Source: Mucilaginibacter dorajii
GTDB lineage: Bacteria > Bacteroidota > Bacteroidia > Sphingobacteriales > Sphingobacteriaceae
Assembly (NCBI RefSeq): GCF_024808255.1
Contig: NZ_JANTYS010000017.1
Location: forward strand, 1-64,000
Direction: 5' to 3'
DNA length: 64,000 bases
The position numbers and the translations under genes were made by a program. Of this stretch, positions 8,525 to 17,786 are shown one piece after another. Within the stretch, counting starts at the first letter, position 1. Each line of letters opens with the position of its first letter. The notes under the pieces are model-generated. The model was given only the letters and a program-made list of their open reading frames with translations. It did no database searches and had not been told where the DNA came from.

Positions 8525-8730
8525 AGGTTCGGCCTTGTCATGTTAGACCAATAATAAACAATATAAGGCATTTTTGAAGACATTTTTAAACCATCAAAAA
8601 AAGCCAGAAATGGTATGCGGTGTTCAATTGTATCAAAGGAAATCGCTTTTAATTGCCCGTAAGATAGATTATAGCTAATTTCAGGATTTTTTTCAATCAC
8701 ATTTAAATTTGTGCTACAGGGCAAACGCAT
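8497..8730 (-). CDS. Possible small protein overlapping the urea transporter start
   Basis: A 77-codon frame begins at the ATG at 8730 and runs 28 bp into the urea transporter gene in another frame. Its codon use (many GAA, AAA and ATT; few rare Arg codons) and composition (IEHRIPFLAFFDGLKMSSKMPYI in part) look more protein-like than the usual shadow frames. I recognise no family. It could be a real small upstream gene or a chance frame, and the overlap with a well-supported start argues for caution. Confidence 0.3.
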   Translation of the reverse strand: MRLPCSTNLNVIEKNPEISYNLSYGQLKAISFDTIEHRIPFLAFFDGLKMSSKMPYIVYYWSNMTRPNLWQIKSKTF

Positions 8731-8980
8731 CTAATTGGGTTAACATAACTTAACACTTTTCAAATATGATACCTTATAAGTATATGATAATCAATATTTT
8801 ATATTTTAACAGGGTTAACACTAAACTGGTGTATAACGCAATTTAGGTGTATCCAAATATTTGTGCCTGTTGTTTGCCAATACAAGTCCTTTGATACCTG
8901 GATCATACGAATTCATTACTGTGGGTAAAAGCGATTCCCTGCAATTGTATCCCTTCTCTCCGTACAATCAATTAAGATTG
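8731..8980. other. Intergenic region with a possible tRNA-Ser 3' remnant
   Basis: The only suggestive string is CCCTTCTCTCCG (8951-8962), which resembles the 3' acceptor end of a serine tRNA. It is followed 19 bases later by a plus-strand terminator, although no plus-strand gene is visible upstream. No intact tRNA can be folded because the T-arm partner strand is missing. Confidence 0.25.
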
Positions 8981-9013
8981 GCTACTTTAAGCATGTATGA
9001 AGTAGCTTTTTTT
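8981..9013 (+). terminator. Orphan plus-strand terminator
   Basis: GCTACTT (8981-8987) and AAGTAGC (9000-9006) form a 7-bp stem followed by seven T residues (9007-9013). It points rightwards, but no plus-strand gene lies before it in this stretch. It may end a small RNA or a lost gene. In the other orientation no T-run follows the stem. Confidence 0.6.
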
Positions 9014-9049
9014 ATAATACGGAAAAGGTAAAATACGCTAATGAACCTG

Positions 9050-11455
9050 TTAAATCAACCGGCCTTTAACATCCTGAGAACCTGTATCGCGGTCTCGTTT
9101 ATCTTTCACGGTTTGCTTACCAAAGTTATAGGTAAGCGCTAAGGCAACACTTCGGGTATCGTTGTAATAGTTGTCCCGGATATGTAATTCGCCAAGTGTA
9201 TAATTGTACCTATCCTGGTTGCTCTTTAAAAGATCCTGGGCAGATAAAGTAATATTGAACGGGCCTGCTTTTTTTCGCAATCTTATTTCAGTATCCAGCC
9301 GGTTGCCAATGCGGGTATTGACAATTGTTCCCGGAAACGAATTATTAATAATTAACGTACTGCTTAAACCTGCTTTTTTTGAGATAGTGAACGTTTGGTT
9401 AGTGGAGAGGATAAGCTGTAAAGTATTATTATTAATCAAAATGTTATTCGCGTATTCGCCCCTGCTGGCCACATATCCGGTTACAACCGTTCCTGAGAAA
9501 CGCCACCACGTATTGAGCTGATTATTGTAACTGGCCGTTGCAGAGTAGCTATATTTGTTACCATAATTGGTTTTTCTGTTTATAATGGTATCACCTGAAC
9601 TATACGGAAGGGCATAAATTTCACCTATAGTCTGGCTTGCGGCTAATTGCAGGGTTAATGATCCCAATTTGCCATTCAAGCTATGACTTAGTTCCTGCCG
9701 ATAGTATTTTACGGGGTTCAGATATGGATTCCCGGTAAAATATGCCTGATCGGTAGTATAAGTACGGAAAGGGTTTAAATCCCAATAACCGGGCCGCGTG
9801 ATCCTGCTGGTTACAGCCAGTACATATGAGCCCTTCTTTTTGGTGGTCATCTTCACAAAAGCTGTCGGAAAAATATTGGTATAATTCCTGTTAACCACCT
9901 GTTGCTCTTCCAGCCAACCTTTGGCTACCGTGTTTTCTAAGCGAACACCTAACTGGTAGGACCAAACTGTACTCATCTTATAGCTAAAATTCCCGTACAT
10001 GGAATTTATATTTTCCTGGTAGCGGAAATTATTACTCTTATCCGGGTCGGCTATCCAAACGTTGTCCGGAGCCTGGTTTTCAAAAAGGAAGGTATTCCGG
10101 ATCTTTGAAAAAGACGATTTTGCACCAAAGCCCAGGTTGCCTTTTTTGCTAACGGGCCAGTCAAAATCTGCTTTTATAGATTGGTTATTGATATTTTGAG
10201 GCGACGCGGTCCTGAAAGTGCTAACGTTATATAGTGGTTCGCCTGTTAAAGCATCCAGCTCTGTTGTGTAGCTGTTAGAATTATATTTTGACCGGTAAGC
10301 TAACGCATCATAATCCACACTTAGCGTTTTCCCTGAAGAATCAAGCTTTCCCTGGTAGTTAACATTCAGGGCATAGGTTTGGGAATTGACATTATCCTTA
10401 TTATTAGTTTTTGACAGAGAATCTAAGCCGGTATAAAAATCACGACTGGTTGCGTTTCGGGTTTCTTTATGCCAATCGCCCGAGTAATCAAACAGCAAAC
10501 CGATAACATTTTTCTTATTAACCTGGTAATCTGCCCCTACACTGGCCCCGGGATAAAGTTCCTGATACTGGTTATCAGAATGTATACTGCGCCGAATAAT
10601 TGAGGTTGAAGATTCTACCGGAAAAAAAATATCCCGGTCGGTTACCGGCTTTCTGCTGCGATTGCCCATGTAAACCGTTGAATAAACATTCCAGTTTCCA
10701 GATCGTTCATTCAGATAAATGCTCCCGGCCTCAGAATTGACGGCAGTTTGCCGTGTGCTAAGTGAAACATTGCCAATCAATCCTTCTTCCTTGTTTTTCT
10801 TAGTTACAATATTGATGATGCCTGCCCCTCCCTCGGCTTCATATTGACTGGAGGGCGTCGTGATCACCTCTATGGCTTCAAGGTTATCAGAAGGCAAACC
10901 GCTGAGGTATGATTTCAATGCGGTGCCGGTAAGCACTTTCTTCTTGTTGTTAATGTATACAATAGCGCCCGTTGTACCGCTGATTTGTACTGAACCATCT
11001 TCTGACGTGGTAACCAAGGGTGTCTTTTCCAGTACATCCCATATATTATTACCGATAGCCAAATCTGTTTCAGCAACGTTAAACCGAAACCGATCCAGCT
11101 CCCGTTGAAAAATAGGCTTTTTAGCCTTTATCACAACCTCCGACAGCATTTGAGCGGATTTCAGCTGCACATTAATTGAGGTATCGGCATGAATCGAAAC
11201 CTTAAAAAAAGTATCCCGGTAGGCTACAAATTTATAATTCAAGGTATATATACCCGCTTTTACATTCCTGAACTGGTAATTGCCATTACTATCAGAAACC
11301 GCATTATTTATCCTGCTGTTGTTTTGCAGTAAACCAATAGTTGCATACGGCAAAGGCTTTTGAATATGATCTGTAATTTTACCGCTGATGGTTATCTGAG
11401 CATTTGTAATTTGAGAAACAACCAACAGAATGGCAGTTAGAGGTAGTTTAATCAT
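9050..11455 (-). CDS. Outer-membrane beta-barrel receptor (TonB-receptor-like, OMP_b-brl_3 type)
   Basis: This 801-residue outer-membrane protein has, in order, a signal peptide (to NAQ), a carboxypeptidase-regulatory-like beta-sandwich (ISGKITDHIQKPLPYATI, about 23-100), a plug-like region with VIYINNKKK-type segments and ITTPSSQYEAEGGAGIINIVTKK (about 120-220), and a long beta-barrel with a C-terminal strand region LALTYNFGKQ. The architecture matches the outer membrane beta-barrel family protein group, not SusC, and no SusD gene is adjacent. The ligand is unknown. It is monocistronic. Its upstream region holds the composite palindromic repeat at 11504-11863. Confidence 0.85.
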   Translation of the reverse strand: MIKLPLTAILLVVSQITNAQITISGKITDHIQKPLPYATIGLLQNNSRINNAVSDSNGNYQFRNVKAGIYTLNYKFVAYRDTFFKVSIHADTSINVQLKSAQMLSEVVIKAKKPIFQRELDRFRFNVAETDLAIGNNIWDVLEKTPLVTTSEDGSVQISGTTGAIVYINNKKKVLTGTALKSYLSGLPSDNLEAIEVITTPSSQYEAEGGAGIINIVTKKNKEEGLIGNVSLSTRQTAVNSEAGSIYLNERSGNWNVYSTVYMGNRSRKPVTDRDIFFPVESSTSIIRRSIHSDNQYQELYPGASVGADYQVNKKNVIGLLFDYSGDWHKETRNATSRDFYTGLDSLSKTNNKDNVNSQTYALNVNYQGKLDSSGKTLSVDYDALAYRSKYNSNSYTTELDALTGEPLYNVSTFRTASPQNINNQSIKADFDWPVSKKGNLGFGAKSSFSKIRNTFLFENQAPDNVWIADPDKSNNFRYQENINSMYGNFSYKMSTVWSYQLGVRLENTVAKGWLEEQQVVNRNYTNIFPTAFVKMTTKKKGSYVLAVTSRITRPGYWDLNPFRTYTTDQAYFTGNPYLNPVKYYRQELSHSLNGKLGSLTLQLAASQTIGEIYALPYSSGDTIINRKTNYGNKYSYSATASYNNQLNTWWRFSGTVVTGYVASRGEYANNILINNNTLQLILSTNQTFTISKKAGLSSTLIINNSFPGTIVNTRIGNRLDTEIRLRKKAGPFNITLSAQDLLKSNQDRYNYTLGELHIRDNYYNDTRSVALALTYNFGKQTVKDKRDRDTGSQDVKGRLI

Positions 11456-11503
11456 ATGTATAATTTACCTTAAATATGGCCAAAAGGTTCCAACAATCAG
11501 CAA

Positions 11504-11863
11504 CTGTTTAAAAACGATTTCGTAAAAATATTATGGCACAAAAGTAACCGTCATTGCGAGACAAGAAGCAATCCCCAGCTTACAGGGCGAATGTGCAAGC
11601 GCACCTGCTTATTGGGGATTGCTTCGTTCCTTATAATGACGCCCATGTAAGTTATTGATTATCAAATATGTTTTTTTTTGTAGAGACGCAATATTTTGCG
11701 TCTCTAGCTATACAGAGCGGATTTGCGTGGTGCATTTGCACGCGGGAGACGCAAAATGTTGCGTCTCTACACAAGCGCGTTAACGATGTCATCACTGTTT
11801 TTTTCAGGTGCGCCTGATGGTTACCCGCAATGACGATTCTTTTTGAAAACCATTTTTAAACAG
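11504..11863. repeat. Composite palindromic extragenic element, copy 1, with terminal inverted repeats
   Basis: The element is bounded by CTGTTTAAAAACGATTT (11504-11520) and the near-complement AAACCATTTTTAAACAG (11847-11863), which match at 15 of 17 positions. Inside lie an outer hairpin (CATTGCGAGACAAGAAGCAATCCCC ... GGATTGCTTCGTTCC ... ATGACG) and an inner one (GTAGAGACGCAATATTTTGCG ... CAAAATGTTGCGTCTCTAC, 11680-11770). Much of it recurs almost unchanged at 17787-18335. There is no open frame, so it looks like a non-autonomous MITE- or REP-like element. It occupies most of the gap between two minus-strand genes. Confidence 0.75.
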
Positions 11864-11884
11864 CTTTTCACTATCAATCAGGGT

Positions 11885-14800
11885 TTATTTTTTACCCAAC
11901 AGTTCTATGCTGTAACTGAAAGCAGTAGTTTTTGCAGGTACCCGATACTGCTCCAGAGGGCGCGGACCGCAACCATATGAGCCTACGCCTAATGTTTGAT
12001 GGCTTATGCACAAAACAGTCCCTTTACTTTTTGGCAGATCTATTTTGTATTCCACATCCGTCATTTCTTCATCGCTGTAAGGCAATGCGGTTACCTGGAA
12101 CAGGTCACCTTCTTTTTTAACAGATAAGCCTGATCCTTTTGCAGAAGTTACATTGGCCCATCTTACATCCTCGTGGTTACCGCAATCCATCGGTTTTTCA
12201 TATGGCGTAAGCTGTTGGGCTATGCTGCTAAAGTAATGGCCTACATCAAAACCGCTTTTTCTATCGGCATAGTTTTCCATCGGGCCGCGGCCAAAGTATT
12301 CAAACTGATTAAGATCTTCCTTTAAAAACATCCTTACACCCAACCTGGCTAATACCAATTTAGCATCAGCATTAAAGCTTACATTGTTATCAACCTTAAT
12401 AACGCCGTTACCGTTGATGGTATACACCACCTGGTGGTGTACAACAAAGCCGTTTTTGCCGGTGCCGGTAAGGTTTGCTTTTATCTCCACATTGCCGGTG
12501 GCAAGTTGCGCGGCTTTCACGTCGTCGGTTTTCCAGGCTATTTCTTTTAAGCCATACTTAACCCAATCGTCATAAGCCCACATATCATCTTTACGGTGTG
12601 GGGCACGCCACAGGTGCAGCATTGGGCCGCCATTGTCCCTTAAAACGTTCTCGCCATCTTTTTCCATTTTTGAAAAAGTGCCTTTCTCTTTATCAAACTC
12701 CAAACTAAAGCCCGGGCCTTTTACCTTGATATCGTCTTTTGAATCAGATAAGGTTAGTTTACCGGCTACCGGTTGTGCCGCAGCGGCAGCAACACTGATG
12801 GGTAATTCTAATTGCTGAGCGGCAACTTCAAATCCTTTTTTAGCCCAAAGCTTATCAGTTGCCAAATCAAATGATACCCTTAAAAAGTATTCGGCCCCTG
12901 GTTTTGGTGTAATGCTATACGGGATCTTTACATCCTGCTCCTGTCCTGGTTTAATTTCCTTTAAGGCTAAATTGCCCGATGATATGGCAGTTCCATTTTC
13001 GGTTACTTCCCATTTAGCCGTTAAACCATTAAGGTTGATGAACTGGTAACGGTTTTTAATAGTAACGACACCGTTTTTCAGGTCTTTTGGTTTGATGCTG
13101 ATCCATTGATAAGCATGCTTCAACTCAGGATAGTGGGGTTTTAAAGAACGATCTGAAAACACAACACCTTTATGAATAAAGTATTGATCATTTGGATACT
13201 CACCAAAGCCACCCCCAAAAGCGGTTATGGGGTGTTTAGGGTCGCGGTTGTTGTAAATGCCCTGATCCTGCCACTCCCAGATTGCACCGCCTAATAGCTG
13301 CGGATATTTATCAAACAAATCATTGTAAATATCTACCGAACCCATGGAGTTAAACATGGCGTGCGCGTATTCGCACAAGTAAAAAGGCTTGGTGAGTGTT
13401 TTGTCGTTGGCATTTTTTTCCAGGTTTTCTACATCGGTATACATTTCGCTGTCCATATCGGCAGGATTATCTTTACCAATACCAAAACCCTGGTAATGCC
13501 TTGGGCGGGTTGGGTCAATATCTTTGATCACTTTTAATATCGCACGGAAATTTGATCCGCCGCTGCCACACTCATTTCCCAACGACCAGATGATCACCGA
13601 TGGATGGTTTTTAAAATTCTGCACATTGGCCACGTTACGGTCAATCAACGCGGCTTTGATCCTTGGCTCTTCGTTAAACTCATCCCAGGCACCGTGGCTT
13701 TCCAGGTTAGCTTCTGCAACCAGGTAAATGCCATATTGGTCGCACAGTTCGTACCAACGCGGATCATCAGAATAATGACAGGTGCGCACATGGTTACAAT
13801 TGGCTTGTTTAATCAACACAATATCCCGTATCATTTGCTCTTCGGTAACCGCATGGCCATCGTTGGGCCAGTTTTCGTGCCGGTTAACGCCTTTTAGTTT
13901 GATAGGCACACCATTCACCAAAAACAAACGCCCCCTGATCTCGATGTTCCTGAAACCGGTACGTGATGATATGGTTTCTACCGTTTGGCTTCCGTCGGCT
14001 ATTTTTACAACTGTTGTATAAAGTTTGGGTGTTTCCGCGGTCCACTTTTGTGGGTTATTTACATGGAAGGTAGCCTCAACCACCGCTTCCTCACCAGGTT
14101 TTAAAGCCGGGATAGCTTTTTGGGTGGTAGCCCCTGGCACAGGTACCAACCCATTGTATAAAGCCACATCCAACAACCTGGCTTTAACCGCCGTGGTGCC
14201 GTAGTTTTTTACTTTGGCTGATATTACCACATCTGCATCCTTGTATTGTTTATCTAAATTAGTTTTTACAAAGTAATCCCTGATGTGTTCCTGCGGCGTG
14301 CTCCAAAGCGTTACATTCCTGAAGATGCCGCTCAAACGCCACATATCCTGATCTTCCAGGTAGCTGCCGGTGGTAAAACGGTAAACTTCAACAGCTAAGA
14401 CGTTTTTGCCTGGTTTAATGTATTTGGTTAAATCAAACTCGGCAGCGTTACGGCTGTTTACGCTGTAGCCTACCTTTTTACCGTTTACCCAAATAAAGAA
14501 ACCGGCATCCACCCCATCAAAGGTGATAAAGATGTGACGCCCGGCCCAGTCCGCGGGTACGGTAAAATCACGGCGATAACTGCCTACCGGGTTGCGCTCT
14601 TTGTAGGCCGTATATTTTTCGGGCGGGGTGCTCATCACCCTCGGAAAATCCTTTTGAAAAATATAAGTAAAGTTGCTGTAATATGGTGTACCATAACCTT
14701 CAACCTGCCAGTTTGAAGGCACTTTGATATCTTTCCAGCCCGATACATCGTAATCGGTTTTGTAAAAGTTAACAGGGCGTTTTTGAGGCCAGTCTACCCA

Positions 14801-15088
14801 GTTAAATTTCCACAAGCCGTTTAGGCTACGACTAAACGACGATGCATGGCGGTTTGCCGCCAGCGCTTCTTTTAAAGATGCATAAGGCATTAGCGTGGCA
14901 TGACTGGCTTCTTTGTTGATGCCGATATTTTCGGGGTCTTCAATTTCTTTGGGTACAAACGCGGTATCAGATTTGGAGAGCCCGGTACTTTGTTGTTGCT
15001 GAAAACCGGCGCTCATTTTATAACTAAAAATAAAAACGGCGACCAGCAAAAGTTTAGCAAATTGTTTACTAAAAAAAGGGTTAATCAT
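11885..15088 (-). CDS. Exported LacZ-type GH2 beta-galactosidase
   Basis: At 1067 residues this has the full five-domain LacZ layout: sugar-binding jelly roll (WKFNWVDWPQKRP), Ig-like domain, TIM barrel, linker domain and the Bgal_small C-terminal domain (FGRGPMENYADR). The acid/base Glu is in SLGNECGSGG (about residue 506) and the nucleophile Glu in YLCEYAHAMFNSMG (about 573). A signal peptide or membrane leader (to about SAGFQ) points to the periplasm. It removes terminal beta-galactose from oligosaccharides. It lies about 7.6 kb from the nearest galactan-locus gene, GH51, with the copper island in between, and is divergent from copA with a 232-bp shared region. Confidence 0.93.
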   Translation of the reverse strand: MINPFFSKQFAKLLLVAVFIFSYKMSAGFQQQQSTGLSKSDTAFVPKEIEDPENIGINKEASHATLMPYASLKEALAANRHASSFSRSLNGLWKFNWVDWPQKRPVNFYKTDYDVSGWKDIKVPSNWQVEGYGTPYYSNFTYIFQKDFPRVMSTPPEKYTAYKERNPVGSYRRDFTVPADWAGRHIFITFDGVDAGFFIWVNGKKVGYSVNSRNAAEFDLTKYIKPGKNVLAVEVYRFTTGSYLEDQDMWRLSGIFRNVTLWSTPQEHIRDYFVKTNLDKQYKDADVVISAKVKNYGTTAVKARLLDVALYNGLVPVPGATTQKAIPALKPGEEAVVEATFHVNNPQKWTAETPKLYTTVVKIADGSQTVETISSRTGFRNIEIRGRLFLVNGVPIKLKGVNRHENWPNDGHAVTEEQMIRDIVLIKQANCNHVRTCHYSDDPRWYELCDQYGIYLVAEANLESHGAWDEFNEEPRIKAALIDRNVANVQNFKNHPSVIIWSLGNECGSGGSNFRAILKVIKDIDPTRPRHYQGFGIGKDNPADMDSEMYTDVENLEKNANDKTLTKPFYLCEYAHAMFNSMGSVDIYNDLFDKYPQLLGGAIWEWQDQGIYNNRDPKHPITAFGGGFGEYPNDQYFIHKGVVFSDRSLKPHYPELKHAYQWISIKPKDLKNGVVTIKNRYQFINLNGLTAKWEVTENGTAISSGNLALKEIKPGQEQDVKIPYSITPKPGAEYFLRVSFDLATDKLWAKKGFEVAAQQLELPISVAAAAAQPVAGKLTLSDSKDDIKVKGPGFSLEFDKEKGTFSKMEKDGENVLRDNGGPMLHLWRAPHRKDDMWAYDDWVKYGLKEIAWKTDDVKAAQLATGNVEIKANLTGTGKNGFVVHHQVVYTINGNGVIKVDNNVSFNADAKLVLARLGVRMFLKEDLNQFEYFGRGPMENYADRKSGFDVGHYFSSIAQQLTPYEKPMDCGNHEDVRWANVTSAKGSGLSVKKEGDLFQVTALPYSDEEMTDVEYKIDLPKSKGTVLCISHQTLGVGSYGCGPRPLEQYRVPAKTTAFSYSIELLGKK

Positions 15089-15257
15089 AGGTGTTTATGG
15101 TAAATTGTAATTGGTTGCAAAGATGAATGTTTAATTAAACAAAGAAATAGTTTTGAACCCGTAAATTGTCATTATAGGTAACTAATGGCGGGCACAAATT
15201 AGCAATAAGTATTCAAACAAGTGGCTGTCCGGGCGCTCCAAATTTTGTAAATTTTGG

Positions 15258-15271
15258 ACAGAATACTGTAA
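15258..15271. promoter_or_regulatory. Putative copper operator upstream of copA
   Basis: ACAGAATACTGTAA differs at one base from the core of the perfect palindrome at 18541-18558. Its centre lies about 30 bp upstream of the -7 box at 15294, the same spacing as in the second copper unit. The regulator is inferred, with the HMA-AraC protein encoded at 19064 the best local candidate. Confidence 0.6.
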
Positions 15272-15293
15272 CAAGCGCGGCAAGCAGCGGTGG

Positions 15294-15301
15294 TAAATTT
15301 G
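15294..15301 (+). promoter_or_regulatory. Bacteroidota -7 promoter box of copA
   Basis: TAAATTTG fits the Bacteroidota sigma-ABfr -7 consensus TAnnTTTG and lies 19 bp upstream of the copA ATG. No clear -33 TTG-type element was seen at the usual distance. Instead the palindrome at 15258-15271 occupies the -33/-40 area. Confidence 0.6.
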
Positions 15302-15320
15302 TATCATAAAACAAATCCCC

Positions 15321-17546
15321 ATGCAATCCACCACACAAACGCTCACATTCCCCGTTACCGGCATGACCTGTGCGGCTTGCGCCATGAGTGTAGAATCTAT
15401 CATTGGCGCGCAAAAAGGTGTAGATAAAGCAGAGGTAAACTACGCCAGCCAATCCGTTAAAGTAGCCTTTCATCCCGATAGCATCCAACCCGCTAACCTT
15501 CAAAAAGCAGTACAATCAATTGGATATGACCTCATTTTAGATATCAAAAATGGCAAAGCTTTACAGGACGAAGCGCACCGTATTAGCTACCACCTATTAA
15601 AAACAAACATCATTTGGGCTGCAGCATTAACTATCCCGGTTGTTATGATCGGTATGTTTGGGATGGAGCTCCCTTACGCCAATTATCTCATGATGGCGTT
15701 GACGGCCCCTGTGCTATTCCTGTTTGGGCGCGGCTTTTTTACCGGGGCCTGGAAACAAGCCGCTCATGGCAAAGCCAATATGGATACCCTGGTTGCCTTA
15801 TCTACAGGCATCGCCTTTCTATTCAGCGTATTTAACACTTTAAACCCCGATTTTTGGCACAGGCGCGGGCTGCATCCCCATGTATATTTTGAAGCAGCCG
15901 CGGTAGTAATCGTTTTTATTATGCTGGGTAAACTGCTGGAAGAACGGGCCAAATCAAACACCTCATCGGCAATTAAAAAGCTGATGAGCCTGCAACCCAA
16001 TACAGTGTTGTTAATTACTGCAGAGGGAGAAAAAGAAACCGCGGTTTCCGCCGTTCAGGTTGACGATCAAATCCTGGTACGGTCTGGCGAAAAGATACCT
16101 GTTGATGGTGTTGTATATAGCGGCTGGTCTTTTATTGACGAAAGCATGATCTCGGGCGAACCGGTGCCTGTAGAAAAAAAAGAGGGTAGTTTGGTATTTG
16201 CCGGCACCATTAACCAAAAAGGCAGCTTTAAGTTTAAAGCACAAAAAGTAGGCAGCAATACCTTGCTGGCGCAAATCATCAGGCGGGTACAGGACGCGCA
16301 GGATTCAAAAGCGCCGCTTCAAAAACTGGTTGACAAAATTGCCGGGATTTTTGTACCTGTGGTTATGGGCGTTGCTTTGTTAACTTTGGGTACCTGGCTG
16401 TTTTTGGGTGGTCAATACGGGCTATCATACGGCTTATTGGCTATGGTAACGGTATTGGTTATAGCCTGCCCTTGTGCTTTGGGGCTGGCCACTCCCACCG
16501 CCATCATGGTTGGCATGGGTAAGGGTGCAGAAAATGGAATACTCATTAAAGACGCGGAGGCGCTTGAACTTGGGCATAAGGTGAATGCCATTATATTAGA
16601 TAAAACCGGAACGCTAACAGAAGGCCACCCCCAGGTAACAGATTTCTTCTGGTCGCCCACGGCAACCAACCGGCAGCAATTGCATGCGGTGTTCCTGGAA
16701 ATGGAGAAACAATCGGAGCACCCTTTGGCAGCAGCTATTGTAGCTTACCTGCAAAAGGATCAACCTATAACTATTCAAATTGATGGCTTTGAAAGTTTAA
16801 CAGGCATGGGTGTTAGGGCCAGGTTCGCGGCAAACAGTTACCAGGCTGGCAGTCATAAATTGGTGGATCAAAATCAACTCACCATACCTACCGCTTTAAA
16901 CAACAATATTGAAGAGTTACTAAAGCAGGCCAAAACGGTAATCTATTTTGGGAATGAAAAAGAGGTATTGGCTATAGCAGGCATTACCGACCGGATTAAA
17001 GAAAACTCTGCCAAAGCCGTAAAAGCTTTAAAAGATGAGGGCATTCAAGTTTACATGCTTACCGGCGACAACAAAGTAACAGCCGCGGCTATAGCTGCAC
17101 AGGCAGGAATTGAGCATTACCAGGCGGATGTACTTCCCTCGGCAAAAGCCGATTTTGTAAAACAGCTCCAGCAGCAGGGCAAAGTAGTTGCCATGATTGG
17201 CGATGGCATTAATGACAGCCAGGCATTGGCACAGGCCGATGTTTCCATAGCAATGGGCAAAGGCTCAGATATAGCAATGGATGTGGCGAAGATAACCATC
17301 GTATCTTCCGATCTGTTACAGGTACCCAAGGCATTGAGGCTTTCTAAGCTAACAGTACAAACCATCCGTCAAAATTTGTTCTGGGCATTTATTTATAACC
17401 TTATTGGCATTCCACTTGCCGCCGGCATTCTTTATCCCATAAACGGCTTTTTACTAAACCCAATGATAGCAGGGGCGGCTATGGCGCTTAGTTCAGTATC
17501 GGTTGTTGGTAACAGCCTGCGCTTAAAACTGGCAAAACTCAGTTAA
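15321..17546 (+). CDS. copA: Copper-translocating P1B-type ATPase
   Basis: CopA exports Cu(I) from the cytoplasm using ATP. The 741-residue protein has one N-terminal HMA domain (GMTCAAC, Cys17 and Cys20), an eight-helix membrane part, the intramembrane metal site CPC (Cys383-Pro-Cys385), the phosphorylated Asp427 in DKTGTLTEG, the P1B-specific His-Pro in SEHPLAAA, and GDGINDSQALAQAD. YNLIGIP in the seventh helix and MALSSVSVVGNS in the eighth are the Cu(I)-selective (P1B-1) residues. It is followed after 23 bp by a CopZ-like chaperone gene. A palindrome shared with the second copper unit precedes the promoter. Confidence 0.96.
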   Translation: MQSTTQTLTFPVTGMTCAACAMSVESIIGAQKGVDKAEVNYASQSVKVAFHPDSIQPANLQKAVQSIGYDLILDIKNGKALQDEAHRISYHLLKTNIIWAAALTIPVVMIGMFGMELPYANYLMMALTAPVLFLFGRGFFTGAWKQAAHGKANMDTLVALSTGIAFLFSVFNTLNPDFWHRRGLHPHVYFEAAAVVIVFIMLGKLLEERAKSNTSSAIKKLMSLQPNTVLLITAEGEKETAVSAVQVDDQILVRSGEKIPVDGVVYSGWSFIDESMISGEPVPVEKKEGSLVFAGTINQKGSFKFKAQKVGSNTLLAQIIRRVQDAQDSKAPLQKLVDKIAGIFVPVVMGVALLTLGTWLFLGGQYGLSYGLLAMVTVLVIACPCALGLATPTAIMVGMGKGAENGILIKDAEALELGHKVNAIILDKTGTLTEGHPQVTDFFWSPTATNRQQLHAVFLEMEKQSEHPLAAAIVAYLQKDQPITIQIDGFESLTGMGVRARFAANSYQAGSHKLVDQNQLTIPTALNNNIEELLKQAKTVIYFGNEKEVLAIAGITDRIKENSAKAVKALKDEGIQVYMLTGDNKVTAAAIAAQAGIEHYQADVLPSAKADFVKQLQQQGKVVAMIGDGINDSQALAQADVSIAMGKGSDIAMDVAKITIVSSDLLQVPKALRLSKLTVQTIRQNLFWAFIYNLIGIPLAAGILYPINGFLLNPMIAGAAMALSSVSVVGNSLRLKLAKLS

Positions 17547-17569
17547 CAATTTATTCATCAATTTCAATT

Positions 17570-17782
17570 ATGGAAACTTTAAAGTTCAAAACCAATATTA
17601 AGTGTGGCGGCTGTATAGCCGCGGTAACACCTATATTAAATGCATTAAAAAACGTAAAACACTGGGAGGTAGATACCAACAATCCCGATAAGATCCTGAC
17701 CATAGATGCCGAAAGCGGCCTTAATGAAACAGACATTGTAGATGCGTTAAACAGCAAAGGTTACATGGCTGCCAAAATATAA
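17570..17782 (+). CDS. CopZ-like copper chaperone (HMA domain)
   Basis: This 70-residue single HMA domain carries the metal motif KCGGCIAAVTP (CxxC, reading CGGC). It probably passes Cu(I) to the neighbouring CopA ATPase in the cytoplasm. The gene lies 23 bp downstream of copA on the same strand, so the two are almost certainly co-transcribed. The stop codon is directly followed by the second composite repeat, which may separate the unit from downstream genes. Confidence 0.9.
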   Translation: METLKFKTNIKCGGCIAAVTPILNALKNVKHWEVDTNNPDKILTIDAESGLNETDIVDALNSKGYMAAKI

Positions 17783-17786
17783 GAAG

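Noticed and set aside
8881..8962. An intact tRNA-Ser gene
   Set aside because: Only the acceptor-like 3' end fits; no matching 5' acceptor, D-arm or T-arm partner was found.
15182..15515. Minus-strand frames over the copA start
   Set aside because: They lie opposite the copA N-terminus and its promoter, and the copA reading is supported by its HMA motif.
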